64,000 bases of DNA, from NCBI RefSeq assembly GCF_027943255.1, contig NC_072892.1, positions 29,535,792 through 29,599,791 on the forward strand. Reading direction: 5' to 3'. Under the pieces are notes generated by a model. That model saw only the letters and a program-made list of their open reading frames with translations. It searched no databases and was not told the DNA's origin. Within the stretch, counting starts at the first letter, position 1. Every line of letters starts with the position of its first letter. The stretch is from Anastrepha obliqua. Taxonomy: Eukaryota; Arthropoda; Insecta; Diptera; Tephritidae. The position numbers and the translations under genes are program-made. Below, piece after piece: positions 20,583-30,053 of this stretch.

Positions 20583-21300
20583 CATTTGAAAAAATTCCTC
20601 ATACTTTGTATGGAAAAAAAGGGAAAAAATCTTCACAAACCAATGGCATTTTGTAGCTACTTCAAACTTGCACTTTGTTAAATTAGCGGCACTAGAGAGG
20701 GCTGCATCTTCTCTTGCCGATGCGTTCGCTACCTCGCCCCCAGTTATACTACTGTGCCATCGGACCCAAATTAGCCGGGTGCAATTGTGGGTTCCTAACT
20801 GATTCAGTTTCTCGATACACTCCAGAAGCAGTGAGGACTTAAACTCACAGGATATCAGAACCTTGAATGCTACCTGACTTGCGCTCAGAATGCCAATACG
20901 TTCATTCCGGAAGTACCTGTCTGAGTTAATCCTTGCACATAAAGAGATGGCGTACACCGCCGCTTGAAATATGCTTGGAAAATTACCCATTGGTTCATAA
21001 CGCTTGGTTCTGGGGCCATATATTCCAGCGTCCTTGCCTTCCTTCAAGCCATCTGTGTACTAGTGCAGGGTACACTCCTGTAGTTTGCTTTCAAATGCAG
21101 TTATACGCCAGTTTACATTTCCTCCAGCTCTGAAGTTCTTTTCGAATTTGATGATTTGAGTGATATCATCTTTGGGTATCTGGGTAGCTGGATAAGTGGA
21201 AGCTGCACACTCGGCAAATCCATGTTCTTAGATGGCAACACATTTCCTTCACCGAAGGCCAAGTAATAACCGCCTCGACTTCATTTACAAAGGGACTTGT
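20583..21300 (-). pseudogene. I/R1-type retrotransposon RNase H, catalytic residues lost
   Basis: Minus-strand ORF (21047-20553) with its upstream part to about 21300. It reads TDGLKEGKDAGIYGP (first Asp region), FQAAVYAISLCARI (Glu replaced by Ala), GILSASQVAFKVLI (SDSQ has become SASQ) and IWVRWHSSITGGEVANASAR (HSG and AD region, Asp replaced by Asn). The fold pattern is clear, yet three of the four acidic residues are gone, so this is an old relic. Upstream, FAECAASTYPATQIPKDDI corresponds to the linker preceding RNase H. No zinc tail follows, because the SINE at 20265-20582 lies in its place. Confidence 0.75.
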
Positions 21301-21307
21301 GCATATA

Positions 21308-22039
21308 CAGGGTTTGATTGAAAAGTAATGAGTCTTCCCGCGCGGAGCGTCTGCCAAGCGATCAACCGAATCGGCTGGTGGGGGAAAATGATCGTTGGAC
21401 CTTCCCCTTCCACTAGAAACCGGTCCCAGTTCGCTGGCAACAGCGGTGCAGTCAACATCACTCCGCGCGTGAAAGCTATTTTAAAAGTATGTTAGGATTT
21501 TGCAGTGGCGAAAATGCAGCGATCGTTGGAGCAACGTTACTCGATCAAATTTTGCGTAAAGCTAAACAGTTTGTACCTGCAGGAAGCACTGTAAACGCGG
21601 CATTTTACAAAGAAGTGCTCCTTCGGCTGAAAAACCGCGTCGCCTCGGTTCGGCCCGACCTCGTCAACAATTGGACCCTTCATCACGACAATGCGCCGGC
21701 GCACACCGCCTTCCTCTGCATCTCTGCATCAGCCAAGATGGGGGTTCCGGTGCTTCCCTGGCCCCTCCGGACTTCTTCTTGTTCCCGCGCCTTAAAATAA
21801 AGCTGAAGGGGAGGCGTTTCGACTCCATCGAGGCGATCCAAACAACTGTGACAGCCGAATTGAACGCGATTCCGACGGATGAGTTTAAAAAATGTTTCCT
21901 GCAGTGAGAGGACCGCTTCCAGCGGCGTATTGACGCTTAAGGGTCCTATTTTGAAGAATATTAGTTACATATATAAGCCAAAAGGTTTAATAAAACTGCT
22001 TAAGAAAAATAAGGCTCATTACTTTTCAATCAAACCCTG
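21308..22039 (+). mobile_element. Internally deleted mariner-like transposon with intact ends
   Basis: 732 bp with inverted ends CAGGGTTTGATTGAAAAGT (left) and ACTTTTCAATCAAACCCTG (right), and TA on each side (21306-21307, 22040-22041). The TIR match extends to about 28 bp (through AATGAG). The N-terminal DNA-binding half of the transposase gene is deleted while the C-terminal half remains (next entry). Clean ends and TSD show it transposed as a unit, presumably mobilised by a full-length relative. Confidence 0.9.
21550..21960 (+). pseudogene. C-terminal half of mariner-like transposase
   Basis: The frame at 21489-21800 gives FVPAGSTVNAAFYKEVLLRL, VRPDLVNNWTLHHDNAPAHT (second catalytic Asp in HHDNAP). 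After a frameshift, 21671-21907 gives APPDFFLFPRLKIKLKGRRF (third Asp in PPDFFLF), FDSIEAIQTTVTAELNAIP and then, past a TGA, DRFQRRIDA and GSYFEEY. These are the familiar last blocks of mariner-group transposases of the LAPxDFFLFPRLK type. The first Asp block and helix-turn-helix are absent. Not functional. Confidence 0.85.
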
Positions 22040-22136
22040 TATTATATGACCAACGGTTTGTAAAATAAAGTTTTGCAAAAATATTGTTATCACTGGCCCA
22101 TGAGTGAACGCATTCGATTGCTGCAATATTGTAATA

Positions 22137-22345
22137 CAAAGTGGCCCAAAATTAATCATTCGATTGTATTTTTGAATAACTTTTTTACTAAATGAATAAA
22201 ATAATGAATTTGAGAGATGGAAGTCTTTATTTTCACCTTCACGCGCTCAACTGTCTAGTTCACAAGTATCTAATATGACTGACGTACGACGCCATTTGCA
22301 AGATATTGAATCTTACGATGGAGTGATTAATTTTGCGCCACCTTG
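22137..22345. mobile_element. MITE family M, copy 3
   Basis: TA-bounded, 209 bp. Left end CAAAGTGGCCCAAAATTAAT, right end ATTAATTTTGCGCCACCTTG. Same orientation as the 8.4 kb copy (shared TGACTGACGTACGACG and GCAAGATATTGAATCTTACG). It lies 97 bp after the deleted mariner and directly before an RTE-like tail. Confidence 0.85.
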
Positions 22346-22349
22346 TATT

Positions 22350-22680
22350 ACACGGCGAGTGGCGGATAAGATGGAACGATGAGCTAGATCAACTGATAAA
22401 GGGCGCAAATGTTATACGTTTCATCAAAGCGCAGCGGTTAAGATGGCTGGGTCACATTACAAGAATGGACGGTACGAGAGCGCAGAAGAAAATCGTAGAA
22501 GCCAGAGCGTTCAACACTAGAGCAAGAGGAAGGCCGAGAACAAGATGGACCGACGAACTAGAAGACGACATCAAGAAACTTAGGATAACGAACTGGAAAA
22601 AAGTCGCAAGTGTTCGAGACGTATAGAGGTCCCACGTGCAGCAGGCCAAAACTCACAAAGAGCTGTACAGCCAAAAGATG
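22350..22680 (+). pseudogene. Non-LTR endonuclease-reverse transcriptase tail (third RTE-like family)
   Basis: The frame gives WRIRWNDELDQLIKGANVIR, LRWLGHITRMDGTRAQKKI, ARGRPRTRWTDELEDDIKKL and ITNWKKVASVRDV, then a stop at 22624. The RLRWLGH-RM, GRPR-RW-DE and W--VA-DR blocks are the usual carboxyl end of RNase H-less insect non-LTR elements. The wording differs from family R. It is 5'-truncated at the MITE boundary, so the MITE may have inserted into it, or the element simply ends there. Confidence 0.75.
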
Positions 22681-22689
22681 ATGTATTAC

Positions 22690-24330
22690 ATTAAAACAAA
22701 AAATCAGCTACAAATAATGTTAGCCACTCCAACAAAAGTGCAATGTGTGGAAAGGCTGTTATGTAAGTTTTTATTTTTTTAATGAACAAATTGTGAGGAT
22801 TCCCTAAGTTAGTGCAGAATTTTGATTGCACTCTAAAGATTTGAACATCTACCTACTTTTACATACCATTTTACAAGTACATTTTCCCCTAACCATAAGA
22901 TCTTTTTTCTTTGCTATTTTTAACATTTTTTCGTCGACATTCATCCAATGCATTTTTCTGCATACAAACGTCAGACACAAATCTATGTACTTTGTGCTTT
23001 CCTGGCATTCCAGCTTTACGTACGCACATGAAGGGATATGAATACACCCATAAATAGGGATGTGTGAGTGTAAACATTGTGGAAGTGTGTAGAAATGTGC
23101 GTGCTAGTATGTGTGCATGTGCGTCTTACCTTACCCGTTTGCATTGTGTGGCATTTACTTGCATTGTGCACAAAGATAGACTGAGCAAAAAATACCTGCC
23201 AACAAACGGTTCACAGTGAGATCGCTGGCTTGACAACCAGTCTGCTTCATACGTACTTTTTCAAGTTGCCACGCAGTCAGTCGGCTGCGTTGCCATTTGA
23301 AGTGAAATGCACCGATACCCCAACGGAGTATCTAAAGAATTGCTTTGCTGTTTCTCTCCGCTTGAGACATGAAAAAACATAGCTGCAACAACAACAACGG
23401 CTTAGTAAGCTGAGTGTAGGCAAAAGAGGCAACGCCTGCAACAAATGACGATGACAATGATGATGGCTGACTAGAGCGTAATCCGCGGTGAAGTAGGGAA
23501 GACCAAAGTGCAGTGTTGTATGCGCAGTGCAATGGCTCTGCCAAAAATGGGCTGGGCTGTAAGAGTGAGTCGGGAGAAAACTTGCTTCAGCCCCTGGCGC
23601 TAGACGAGAGTACAGCGCAAATTCTCTTTGAATTTGCAATTTTTGAAATATTGAAATAGACCACGGCATCAGGCCTTTCCGTCAGACGTTTGTTTGTTTA
23701 AAGGTATCTGCATTGAGTTTTTTCCGTGATAAATAATTTTGTATTGCACTTTTTGTGTCTTGCTACAGCTGCGTTTTTTACCTACGTGTGCAATGAACTC
23801 TACTTCTTGATTTTATTTTCATTTCATTTCACTATATTTAATTCGTTATGTGGCGTTACGGCGAACAGGGTTTGCGGAGGATGTATTCTGAGGAGTTCTT
23901 GCCAATGCAATTTAAAAAATATGAAAATTTGGTATCTTGAGATATTTTTGCAAGTGCGTGCATGCAAAGGCAAGTGTCTGAGCGTACATATATACGTATG
24001 TATGTATATGTATGATAGTATATAACGATTTTTCTCAGCTGTATAAGTGGAGATGCATCTTACATTCGTAAATATATTCCAAATATGACTGTTTCTTGGC
24101 AAACTTATTGCCCCGTATTATATTTTATTTTGTACATTCGTTGATAACCACACATCGCAAGCTTGCTGGACGGACATCCATCAAATTTGAAAAAAATCAA
24201 AGTATCCGGCTTAAAAATCTGTAATTTACCATTGATTCGCAAATATTTTGTTTTAATGAGCTGCAGCTTTGGCTTTTATGTCTACTGTAAGAAACCAAAA
24301 GTAAGCGTTTCAGCTCATTCTTGTTATTGT
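22690..24330. other. No gene recognised; simple-repeat-rich DNA
   Basis: TGTGTG/CATGTG runs (23060-23130), GCAACAACAACAAC near 23386 and TATG runs near 23990-24015. ORFs such as 23277-23669 minus (130 residues) overlap a moderately GC-rich stretch but show no domain, signal peptide or splice context that I can defend. Confidence 0.4.
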
Positions 24331-24334
24331 TGTT

Positions 24335-25440
24335 GTTGTAGCAGTATACTTAACCCTGTCAGTGTAGTATAGGTTACCGGTCGTCTTTGTCAACCTCATC
24401 CAACGCTAAGCCCAAGAAACTTGCTGTTTCGACAATTTGGGTCCAGAGGGAGAGGGGTGTTAGATGAGTGGGTTTGATGGGGCATGTGAAAAGGTGGTTA
24501 GCGTCGTGCGGTGTGCTTTCACATGCTGGACATACATTCGGTACGTCGGGGTCAATTCTGGATAGATAGGAGTTTAATCTGCTACAGTATTCAGAATGCA
24601 ATTGTGCCAAGGTTACGCGGGTCTCACGGGGTAGCTGGAGCTCTTCATCTGCTATGGATGGTGGTTGGACTCCAATTACGGCATGCGGGGATCGGGAGCT
24701 TAAGACAGTGGTAAGTGTCTCCCGATGAATGTCGTTCATTGTCTGTCTAAACACTGTCCGGTTCAGTAGTTGTCGATTTGCTTTGTCCTGGATCTCGTCG
24801 GCGTCATTGAAGGCGGCTCAGGTTCAAGCTGGCGTCTACATGGGTGAAAACTGCGGTAGCACCCTAGTAGAAACTGTTTGCTGAGCAGTTTGTTGTGCTC
24901 CTTCACAGGGAGTATTTGTGCCTCATTATGTACTATAGATGTTGCAAAAGGGACATCAGGAGGCATTCCGTCGCTGTCCGAATAGCAGTGTTTTGGCATG
25001 TCTGAAGCTTTGTGCACTGCGTATCACTAGTTTGAAGCGAATAGACAGGCATAGCGTAAATTAGATCCGTCCGGTCAATTGCTTTAAATGTCAAAGGTAA
25101 CTCCCAGTATTCTGGGGTTGTTTACAGTCGGCATTGGAGTGTCGTCGACTTCGACTTTGAGTTGCAGTTTGAACTCCTTTGTCCAGGTGGTAAAGAGGTT
25201 CGCCGCGGACTTAGTGGGCGAAAGTGGTAGATTCCTCGCAGTGAATAAGCGAGAAAGGCAAGTGAGATAGTCGTTTACTATGGCGCACACGCCATCAATG
25301 TCATTGCCCGATGCCATTATCGTACAGTCGTCCGCGTAAGAAACGAGGAAGACTCCCTCTAGCGGTTGAGGGAGCTTCGATATGTAGAAGTTGAAAAGCA
25401 AGGGTGAAATGACCCCACCCTCGGAACAGCTTGCTTTATC
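24335..25440 (-). pseudogene. Jockey-like non-LTR retrotransposon, RT palm to zinc tail
   Basis: Minus strand. LFNFYISKLPQPLEGVFLVS is followed by YADDCTIMASGNDID (the RT catalytic YADD box, near 25338), NLPLSPTKSAANLFTTWTKE and NNPRILGVTFD. A deletion then removes most of the thumb, and LPVKEHNKLLSKQFLLGCYR (24940-24880) follows. The C-terminus has PRETRVTLAQLHSEYCSRLN, YLSRIDPDVPNVCPACESTP and HDANHLFTCPIKPTHLTP. There is no RNase H domain. Several stops separate the pieces. The 3' end reads TGCTACAACAACAACAATAA (24349-24330), the CAACAA-type tail of this group. The 5' half (endonuclease, RT blocks 1-4) is missing. Confidence 0.85.
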
Positions 25441-25499
25441 TTTCTCTGTTTAGAGTTTTGGTCTCAAAAGATTAATGTCGAGTATCGACTATTTAGATA

Positions 25500-26215
25500 G
25501 TTCGCGGACCATCACTTCAGCCCTGGCGACTGTAAAATGTGTCGTTTGGCCTCGTATTTCTAATCACTGTAGCTCATTTCAGGGTAAAATGCTCGCCATT
25601 AATGGGGTAGCTGTCTGGTTAGTCTAAATGGGACTACCTTTGGAGAAATCTATGTTTATTCTGATAGTCAAGCGGCTATTAAATATCTTGGTGGGCTTGT
25701 CACTAATTCCATCACTGCTTGCAAATGCCGGGCATCTCTTAAAGAGATGGCGGAATATTTTCGCTTCCATTTGATATGGTCCCAGAGCATAATGACATGC
25801 CAGGGAACTCTAAGGCAGACGAATTAGCGAGAGAGGGCACTATTACTCGCCTTCCTCTTGCTATCGAGATTGTATTATAGATATACTCGTCTTAATCTGC
25901 AAACTGCGTCACATAAGAAGCATTGTCACTTCAGCCAACATGAGATGGGTTGATAGTCTGACAAGTAACGCTACACAAAGAATTTGGTCAAAATGAGACG
26001 TTAGGCGCTCAGGGACGCTACTTAATCGAACAAGGCAAAACGTCTCTATGTTAGTTGCTATGATCACAGGCCTATGATCAGAAGCTACGAGAATGAGGAG
26101 GAGGCATGCCACTAGGTTTAGATACTTTGGCTCATCGTTCTTGAGTGATACTGATGACCTTAAGGATATAAGTGGCAGCGATTACAAGCTTCTCTATAAA
26201 TGAAAGGAATGCAAA
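25500..26215 (+). pseudogene. I/R1-type retrotransposon RNase H and zinc-tail fragment
   Basis: Plus strand, frame-shifted. A FQGKMLAI-like block (about 25577-25600) stands for the Glu motif, followed by IYVYSDSQAAIKYLGGLV (second Asp, about 25650-25700) and ITACKCRASLKEMAEYF. After a frame change come EHNDMPGNSKADELAREGTI (third Asp region) and TRLPLAIEIVL. The C-terminal part (26030-26215) keeps NVSMLVAMITG, ATRMRRRHATRFRYFGSS and FLSDTDDLKDISG, but the Cys-rich block is deleted between ITG and ATR. It lies tail-to-tail with the Jockey-like fragment to the left. Confidence 0.75.
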
Positions 26216-26577
26216 ATTACAAGTAGATAAAGAACTTAAGCTAAACGCATGAAATTTCACGCGCTGAAGTATTATCAGGCTTTCTGTCCCCATATACTCG
26301 TAGTAATATCACCAAAGAGCTCTATGCTCAAGTTTTTTTTTGCCGGTTAAGTTACAAGAAATATTGAAAAATCAAGAAATACAAAAACAACAACAACATG
26401 TTTTCCATATGTGATTCATGATATGATGACATTTGATTGTGCATCATTTATGATAATTAAAAACTCAGCTCAGCTTGACCTTTGAAAAGTAAAGGCGCAT
26501 TTTTGTTACATTACTTACATACTATTAAAAAAAAGCCTTTCCTGAGCCTTCAAAGATATATCATATTAACGTTTCTA

Positions 26578-26730
26578 CAAGGCGGCGCAAAATTAATCAA
26601 CCAATTTTGTTTGTAAATAACTGTTTTACTAAAAACAAAAAAAAAAAATGATTTTGCCAGCCATCAAACTACGCACATGCGAAGTTTCTTTATTTTCATT
26701 TTCGAAAATATTTTCTGATAAATGACGTAG
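26578..26730. mobile_element. MITE family M, half copy
   Basis: Preceded by TA, it begins CAAGGCGGCGCAAAATTAAT and continues with the family's AACTGTTTTACTAAA region. The rest diverges after about 26730 and no right inverted end is seen. Confidence 0.6.
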
Positions 26731-26999
26731 AATCAAGGCAAAAAAAAAAACAAATACTATGTAACTGCCAAGTCTGCGTACTGAAAAATAATGCCATAAC
26801 GATTTTGTACGCATTGTATCTTTACACTATGGTCAGAATCTTTACAAAACTTCAGTTTCTGACAATTTTTTTTTTGCCTTCAACGTTGGGGATTTTGTTC
26901 CATATAAAACGCACATTCGGAAGTCTTTATATGAAAGAAAAAGTTCTTAAAAATTAACGCGATTTTTGAATGGCTTCGAATTTATATACTCGTATTATT

Positions 27000-27310
27000 A
27001 CACTAAAATGGAAGGATTAATGAGTAATGGGAAAATGAAATAGCGGACCATCTAGCAAAAAAAGGGGCAAACATACCCCTAATTAGTCCTGAACCTTTCG
27101 GGGGACTTACAAAGGGCCACATCAACGAAATTGTCAGAAGATTTGAGGTGAAGAAGTTTGTCGAGCACGGGCAGAAGCGAAGCAATTCTTAACACCGAAC
27201 AGAGGAATTTCTTGAAAGATTTAGAAAGATGAATATCTTAAATCCAAAAGCTCTTAGTGTGACAATCAATTGTGATAACCAAAACCATACAGAAATAAGA
27301 TACAAGCCAA
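27000..27310 (+). pseudogene. Retrotransposon RNase H C-terminal fragment
   Basis: The translation ENEIADHLAKKGANIPLISP matches the last acidic block of RNase H (GNE-AD-LAKKGA). GGLTKGHINEIVRRFEVKKF continues in frame, and after a frameshift GISERFRKMNILNPKALSV corresponds to the downstream region in several I-group elements. No other domain remains. Because the block is short, family placement is uncertain. Confidence 0.5.
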
Positions 27311-28030
27311 CTTAGCATTTTCAGCTTCAATTTCGGATTTTGATAATTTCTGCATCTTGCGGTGCATTTCACAATAGCTTTGACAACCTATGCCTTCAAA
27401 ACATAAAGTTTCCAATAAAAAATATTTATTCCACATTTTCAGAAGACCTATGCTAATCCATGCATGAATTTAGGATACTGCCTGTGTCATATCGTCCCAT
27501 GCCCTATGAATTGTTTTTCTTTGGTTGAGTCTTCCAACTTTTTAATCTGCCCTTCAGAAAGCATTTGACTGACGTGGGATTTGAATTCATCCAGTTTCAC
27601 AAGTCGTTCCTTAATATGGGTCAATTCTTTTTCCACGTGAAGCACACGACAATCATTATATGATCTATATCGAAATTTGTTTAAATAAAACTACACTTTT
27701 TAATATAAATAAAAAAGGATTTTCTCTGTTTGCGTAGAGGCGTCAACCGAAGAATGTGTCGATTCGGGCTCATTCCAGCAATGCAAAATTTCGATAGGCA
27801 TCGGAAGAGCATTACCTGATAACTTCGCCCTTTTTCGGTGTTTACACCTTTTCTGGCTCGGCCTCGAAAACCGTTGCCGAAAAGTGGTACATGCAAACTT
27901 TTTCCTCTGATTTCAATGAAATGCCGCACATTTTACTCAATCTTTTCTTTTAATTTTGTCTTTTGATACATGAAAAAACATAAAGCTCTCTTTGCCCACG
28001 TTTTGTGACACAACAAAAACAAATTGAGTG
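27310..28030 (-). pseudogene. Probable P-element-type (THAP9-like) transposase N-terminal relic
   Basis: On the minus strand, 27945-27850 reads KMCGISLKSEEKVCMYHFSA then TVFEAEPEKV. This carries the C-x2-H-F end of a THAP zinc-binding domain, with a possible N-terminal basic helix just upstream. After a gap, 27640-27530 gives a Lys/Glu-rich heptad-like segment (VEKELTHIKERLVKLDEF) and QMLSEGQIKKLEDSTKEKQF. In a shifted frame AWDDMTQAVS and IHAWISIGLLKMWNKY follow. A THAP domain, a coiled coil, then an LS-GQI-KL and W--DI--A-S-HA pattern is the order in P-element and THAP9 proteins (family knowledge). Many stops, and the RNase-H-like catalytic core is not visible. I did not find the first two THAP cysteines with confidence, so this is tentative. 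Confidence 0.42.
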
Positions 28031-28280
28031 CTAGCTATGTAGCAGATGTATTCATTTCTATGCTTTTGAGTACTTTTTCTGTGGAATTTTGCTCGGAAAT
28101 AAAAAGCAGCTTTTCCAAGAGGACTCAGTGGTTTATTAAGTAACTCAAGATGGCTGATGGTTATTATTTTGAAAACGCATTTTTGTGGCTTTTAAACATT
28201 TTTCTTTTACAAGCAGGTGCAGTACACAAACCTGACTCGAATTTTAAACAGATTTAAAAACAGAAAAAAGTGCGATATTT

Positions 28281-28371
28281 TGTTCATTATTTTTAGGTAA
28301 ACATTTTTATTTTTTAAATAGATTTTGTTTCCTTAAATATGGTTTTCTTTTTCAAATTTTATGTCCATACA
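28281..28371 (+). repeat. Direct repeat, left copy
   Basis: AT-rich block containing AATAGATTTTGTTTCCTTAA and TTTTTCAAATTT, ending GTCCATACA. The same block recurs at 29966-30053 with about ten substitutions. The SINE at 28374 starts immediately after it. Confidence 0.85.
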
Positions 28372-28373
28372 GC

Positions 28374-28695
28374 GGCCGCCGTAGCCGAATGGGTTGGTGC
28401 GTGATTACCATTCGGAATTCACAGAGAGGTCGTTAGTTCGAATCTCGGTGAAAGCAAAATTAATAAAAACATTTTTCTAATAGCGGTCGCCCCTCGGCAG
28501 GCAATGGCAAACCTCCGAGTGTATTTCTGCCATGAAAAAGCTCCTCATAAAAATATCTGCCGTTCGGAATCGGCTTGAAACTGTAGGTCCCTCCATTTGT
28601 GGAACAACATCAAGACGCACACCACAAATAGGAGGAGGAGCTCGGCCAAACACCTAACAGAAGTGTACGCGCCAATTATTTATTTATTTTTTTTT
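28374..28695 (+). mobile_element. tRNA-derived SINE, family T, copy 2
   Basis: Best-preserved family T copy. GCCGCCGTAGCCGAATGGGT (A box) and TTAGTTCGAATCTCGGTG (B box), then AGCGGTCGCCCCTCGGCAGG, AACCTCCGAGTGTATTTCTG, CTCCTCATAAAAATATCTGC, CTCCATTTGTGGAACAACAT and GGAGGAGGAGCTCGGCC. It ends with CGCGCCAATTATTTATTTAT and a T-rich tract. About 320 bp with its tail, no coding capacity. Confidence 0.9.
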
Positions 28696-28740
28696 TTTTA
28701 CATACACATACACATATGCATGTATAAATATATATGTATA

Positions 28741-29955
28741 TTGGGTTGGAGAATAAGTTCATAGCGTTTTTTATATATTCAGTTATTTTACAACAATTTC
28801 TTTGCTGGGTGGCAAAGAGTAAGTATTAATTCGATAGAACTCTTTCTGCTCTACAAAACTATGTAAATTGTATTTTTGAGTTATTTAATGTTTTATTAGA
28901 GGCTTAGAAGTGGAATAACCGGGAGACAAACATCAACATTTTCGACAGCTGCTCTTCTTTGCTTTTCATCGAGATCAAAAAGCTGCCGAAGCAGCCCAGA
29001 ACATTTGCGACGCGTATAGAGAAGGTGTCATAGATGAGTCTACAGCACGGAATGGTTTGGTCTTCTGAATTCGATGAAGAACGTCTCAAATCACTTTTGA
29101 AGGAAAACGGGCTCCTAACCAGTCGTGAGTTGGCGGAAAAAATGAACTGCGTTCACCTACATTCAATGGAATTTACCGAAAAATTGGTAGTCTGGGTGTC
29201 TCACGAGTTCAACGAAAAAACAAAGAAAGTAGCCTTCAAACTACTTCGAGCAACAGGCGGTCATAAATAGCACTTTTGGTGCCGAATCGTTACGGGAGAT
29301 GAGAAATGATGCCATGAGAAATGGTGCCTATACATCAAAATGAAGGAAGGAAAGAAGTGGGTGGCTTCAGGAGTTATACTGAAGCCAAGAGTCAAGTCGG
29401 ATCTTCAACCAAAGAAGCTCATGGTGCATGTTAAGTGTGACTGGGAGGGCAATGTTCACTGGGAAATGCTCGAAAAGAATGGCATGGTCAACAAGGAGCT
29501 CTACATTGCCCTGCTACACCGCGTGAATGAGGCTATTCGACCGAAAAGACCTGATGAGCATAGTCAAAAGGAGTGTGGCTTCACGACAATGCCAGTCCCC
29601 ATGTTACAGAAGTTGTCAAAGCCGCACTCAAAGAGCTCGAATGGGACGTCCTTCAGCATCTGCCGTATTCTCTGGACCTGGCACCGATCGAATACCATCT
29701 TTTCCGCTCCCTGTCAAACCATATGAAGTGCGTTACCTGCGATAACAAAGAGTTCCTTAAAAACTGGCTCAACAACTTCTTTGACACCAGAGGCGATTTT
29801 TGGCGCAACTGCATCAACAAATTGGTCGAAAGGTGGGAAGAGGTTGTAACCCGCAACGGAGAATATATAATTGATTGACTTATTGATATAATTATTGTTT
29901 TTTGTTTAAATAAAAGTCTGCGGTGGAAACGCTACGAACTGATTCCCCTACCTAA
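28741..29955 (+). mobile_element. mariner transposon with both ends and TA duplication
   Basis: 1215 bp. Left end TTGGGTTGGAGAATAAGTTC; right end, read inward, TTAGGTAGGGGAATCAGTTC, both continuing into a shared GTAGCGTT/ATAGCGTT. TA precedes (28739-28740) and follows (29956-29957). The length is that of a full mariner with minor deletions. It lies between the SINE tail and the second copy of the direct repeat. Confidence 0.9.
29034..29878 (+). pseudogene. mariner transposase, broken, third catalytic Asp replaced by Glu
   Basis: Frames in order: ENGLLTSRELAEKMNCVHLH and EFTEKLVVWVSHEFNEK (N-terminal DNA-binding part, missing a few residues), TGDEK (first Asp, about 29294) running into a duplicated GATGCCATGAGAAATG stretch with a stop. 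Then KLMVHVKCDWEGNVHWEMLE, NKELYIALLHRVNEAIRPKR, LHDNASPHVTEVVKAALKEL (second Asp, about 29578), LAPIEYHLFRSLSNHM and KLVERWEEVVTRNGEYIID, ending at 29878. The position that is Asp in DD34D transposases reads Glu (IEYHLF). At least three frameshifts. Belongs to the mariner proper group; inactive. Confidence 0.88.
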
Positions 29956-29965
29956 TATTTATTAA

Positions 29966-30053
29966 TTGTTGATTTTTAGGTAAATATTTTCATTTTCTAA
30001 ATAGATTTTGTTTCCTTAAATGTGGTTTGCTTTTTCAAATTGTGTGTCCATAC
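29966..30053 (+). repeat. Direct repeat, right copy
   Basis: Second copy of the block at 28281-28371, again containing AATAGATTTTGTTTCCTTAA and ending GTGTCCATACA, here continuous with a CATACATATGCATGTATG run instead of the SINE. Confidence 0.85.

Noticed and set aside
23277..23669. 130-residue minus-strand ORF in a slightly GC-rich stretch
   Set aside because: Several overlapping frames are open in the same stretch, none with a motif, and no plausible splice or promoter context.
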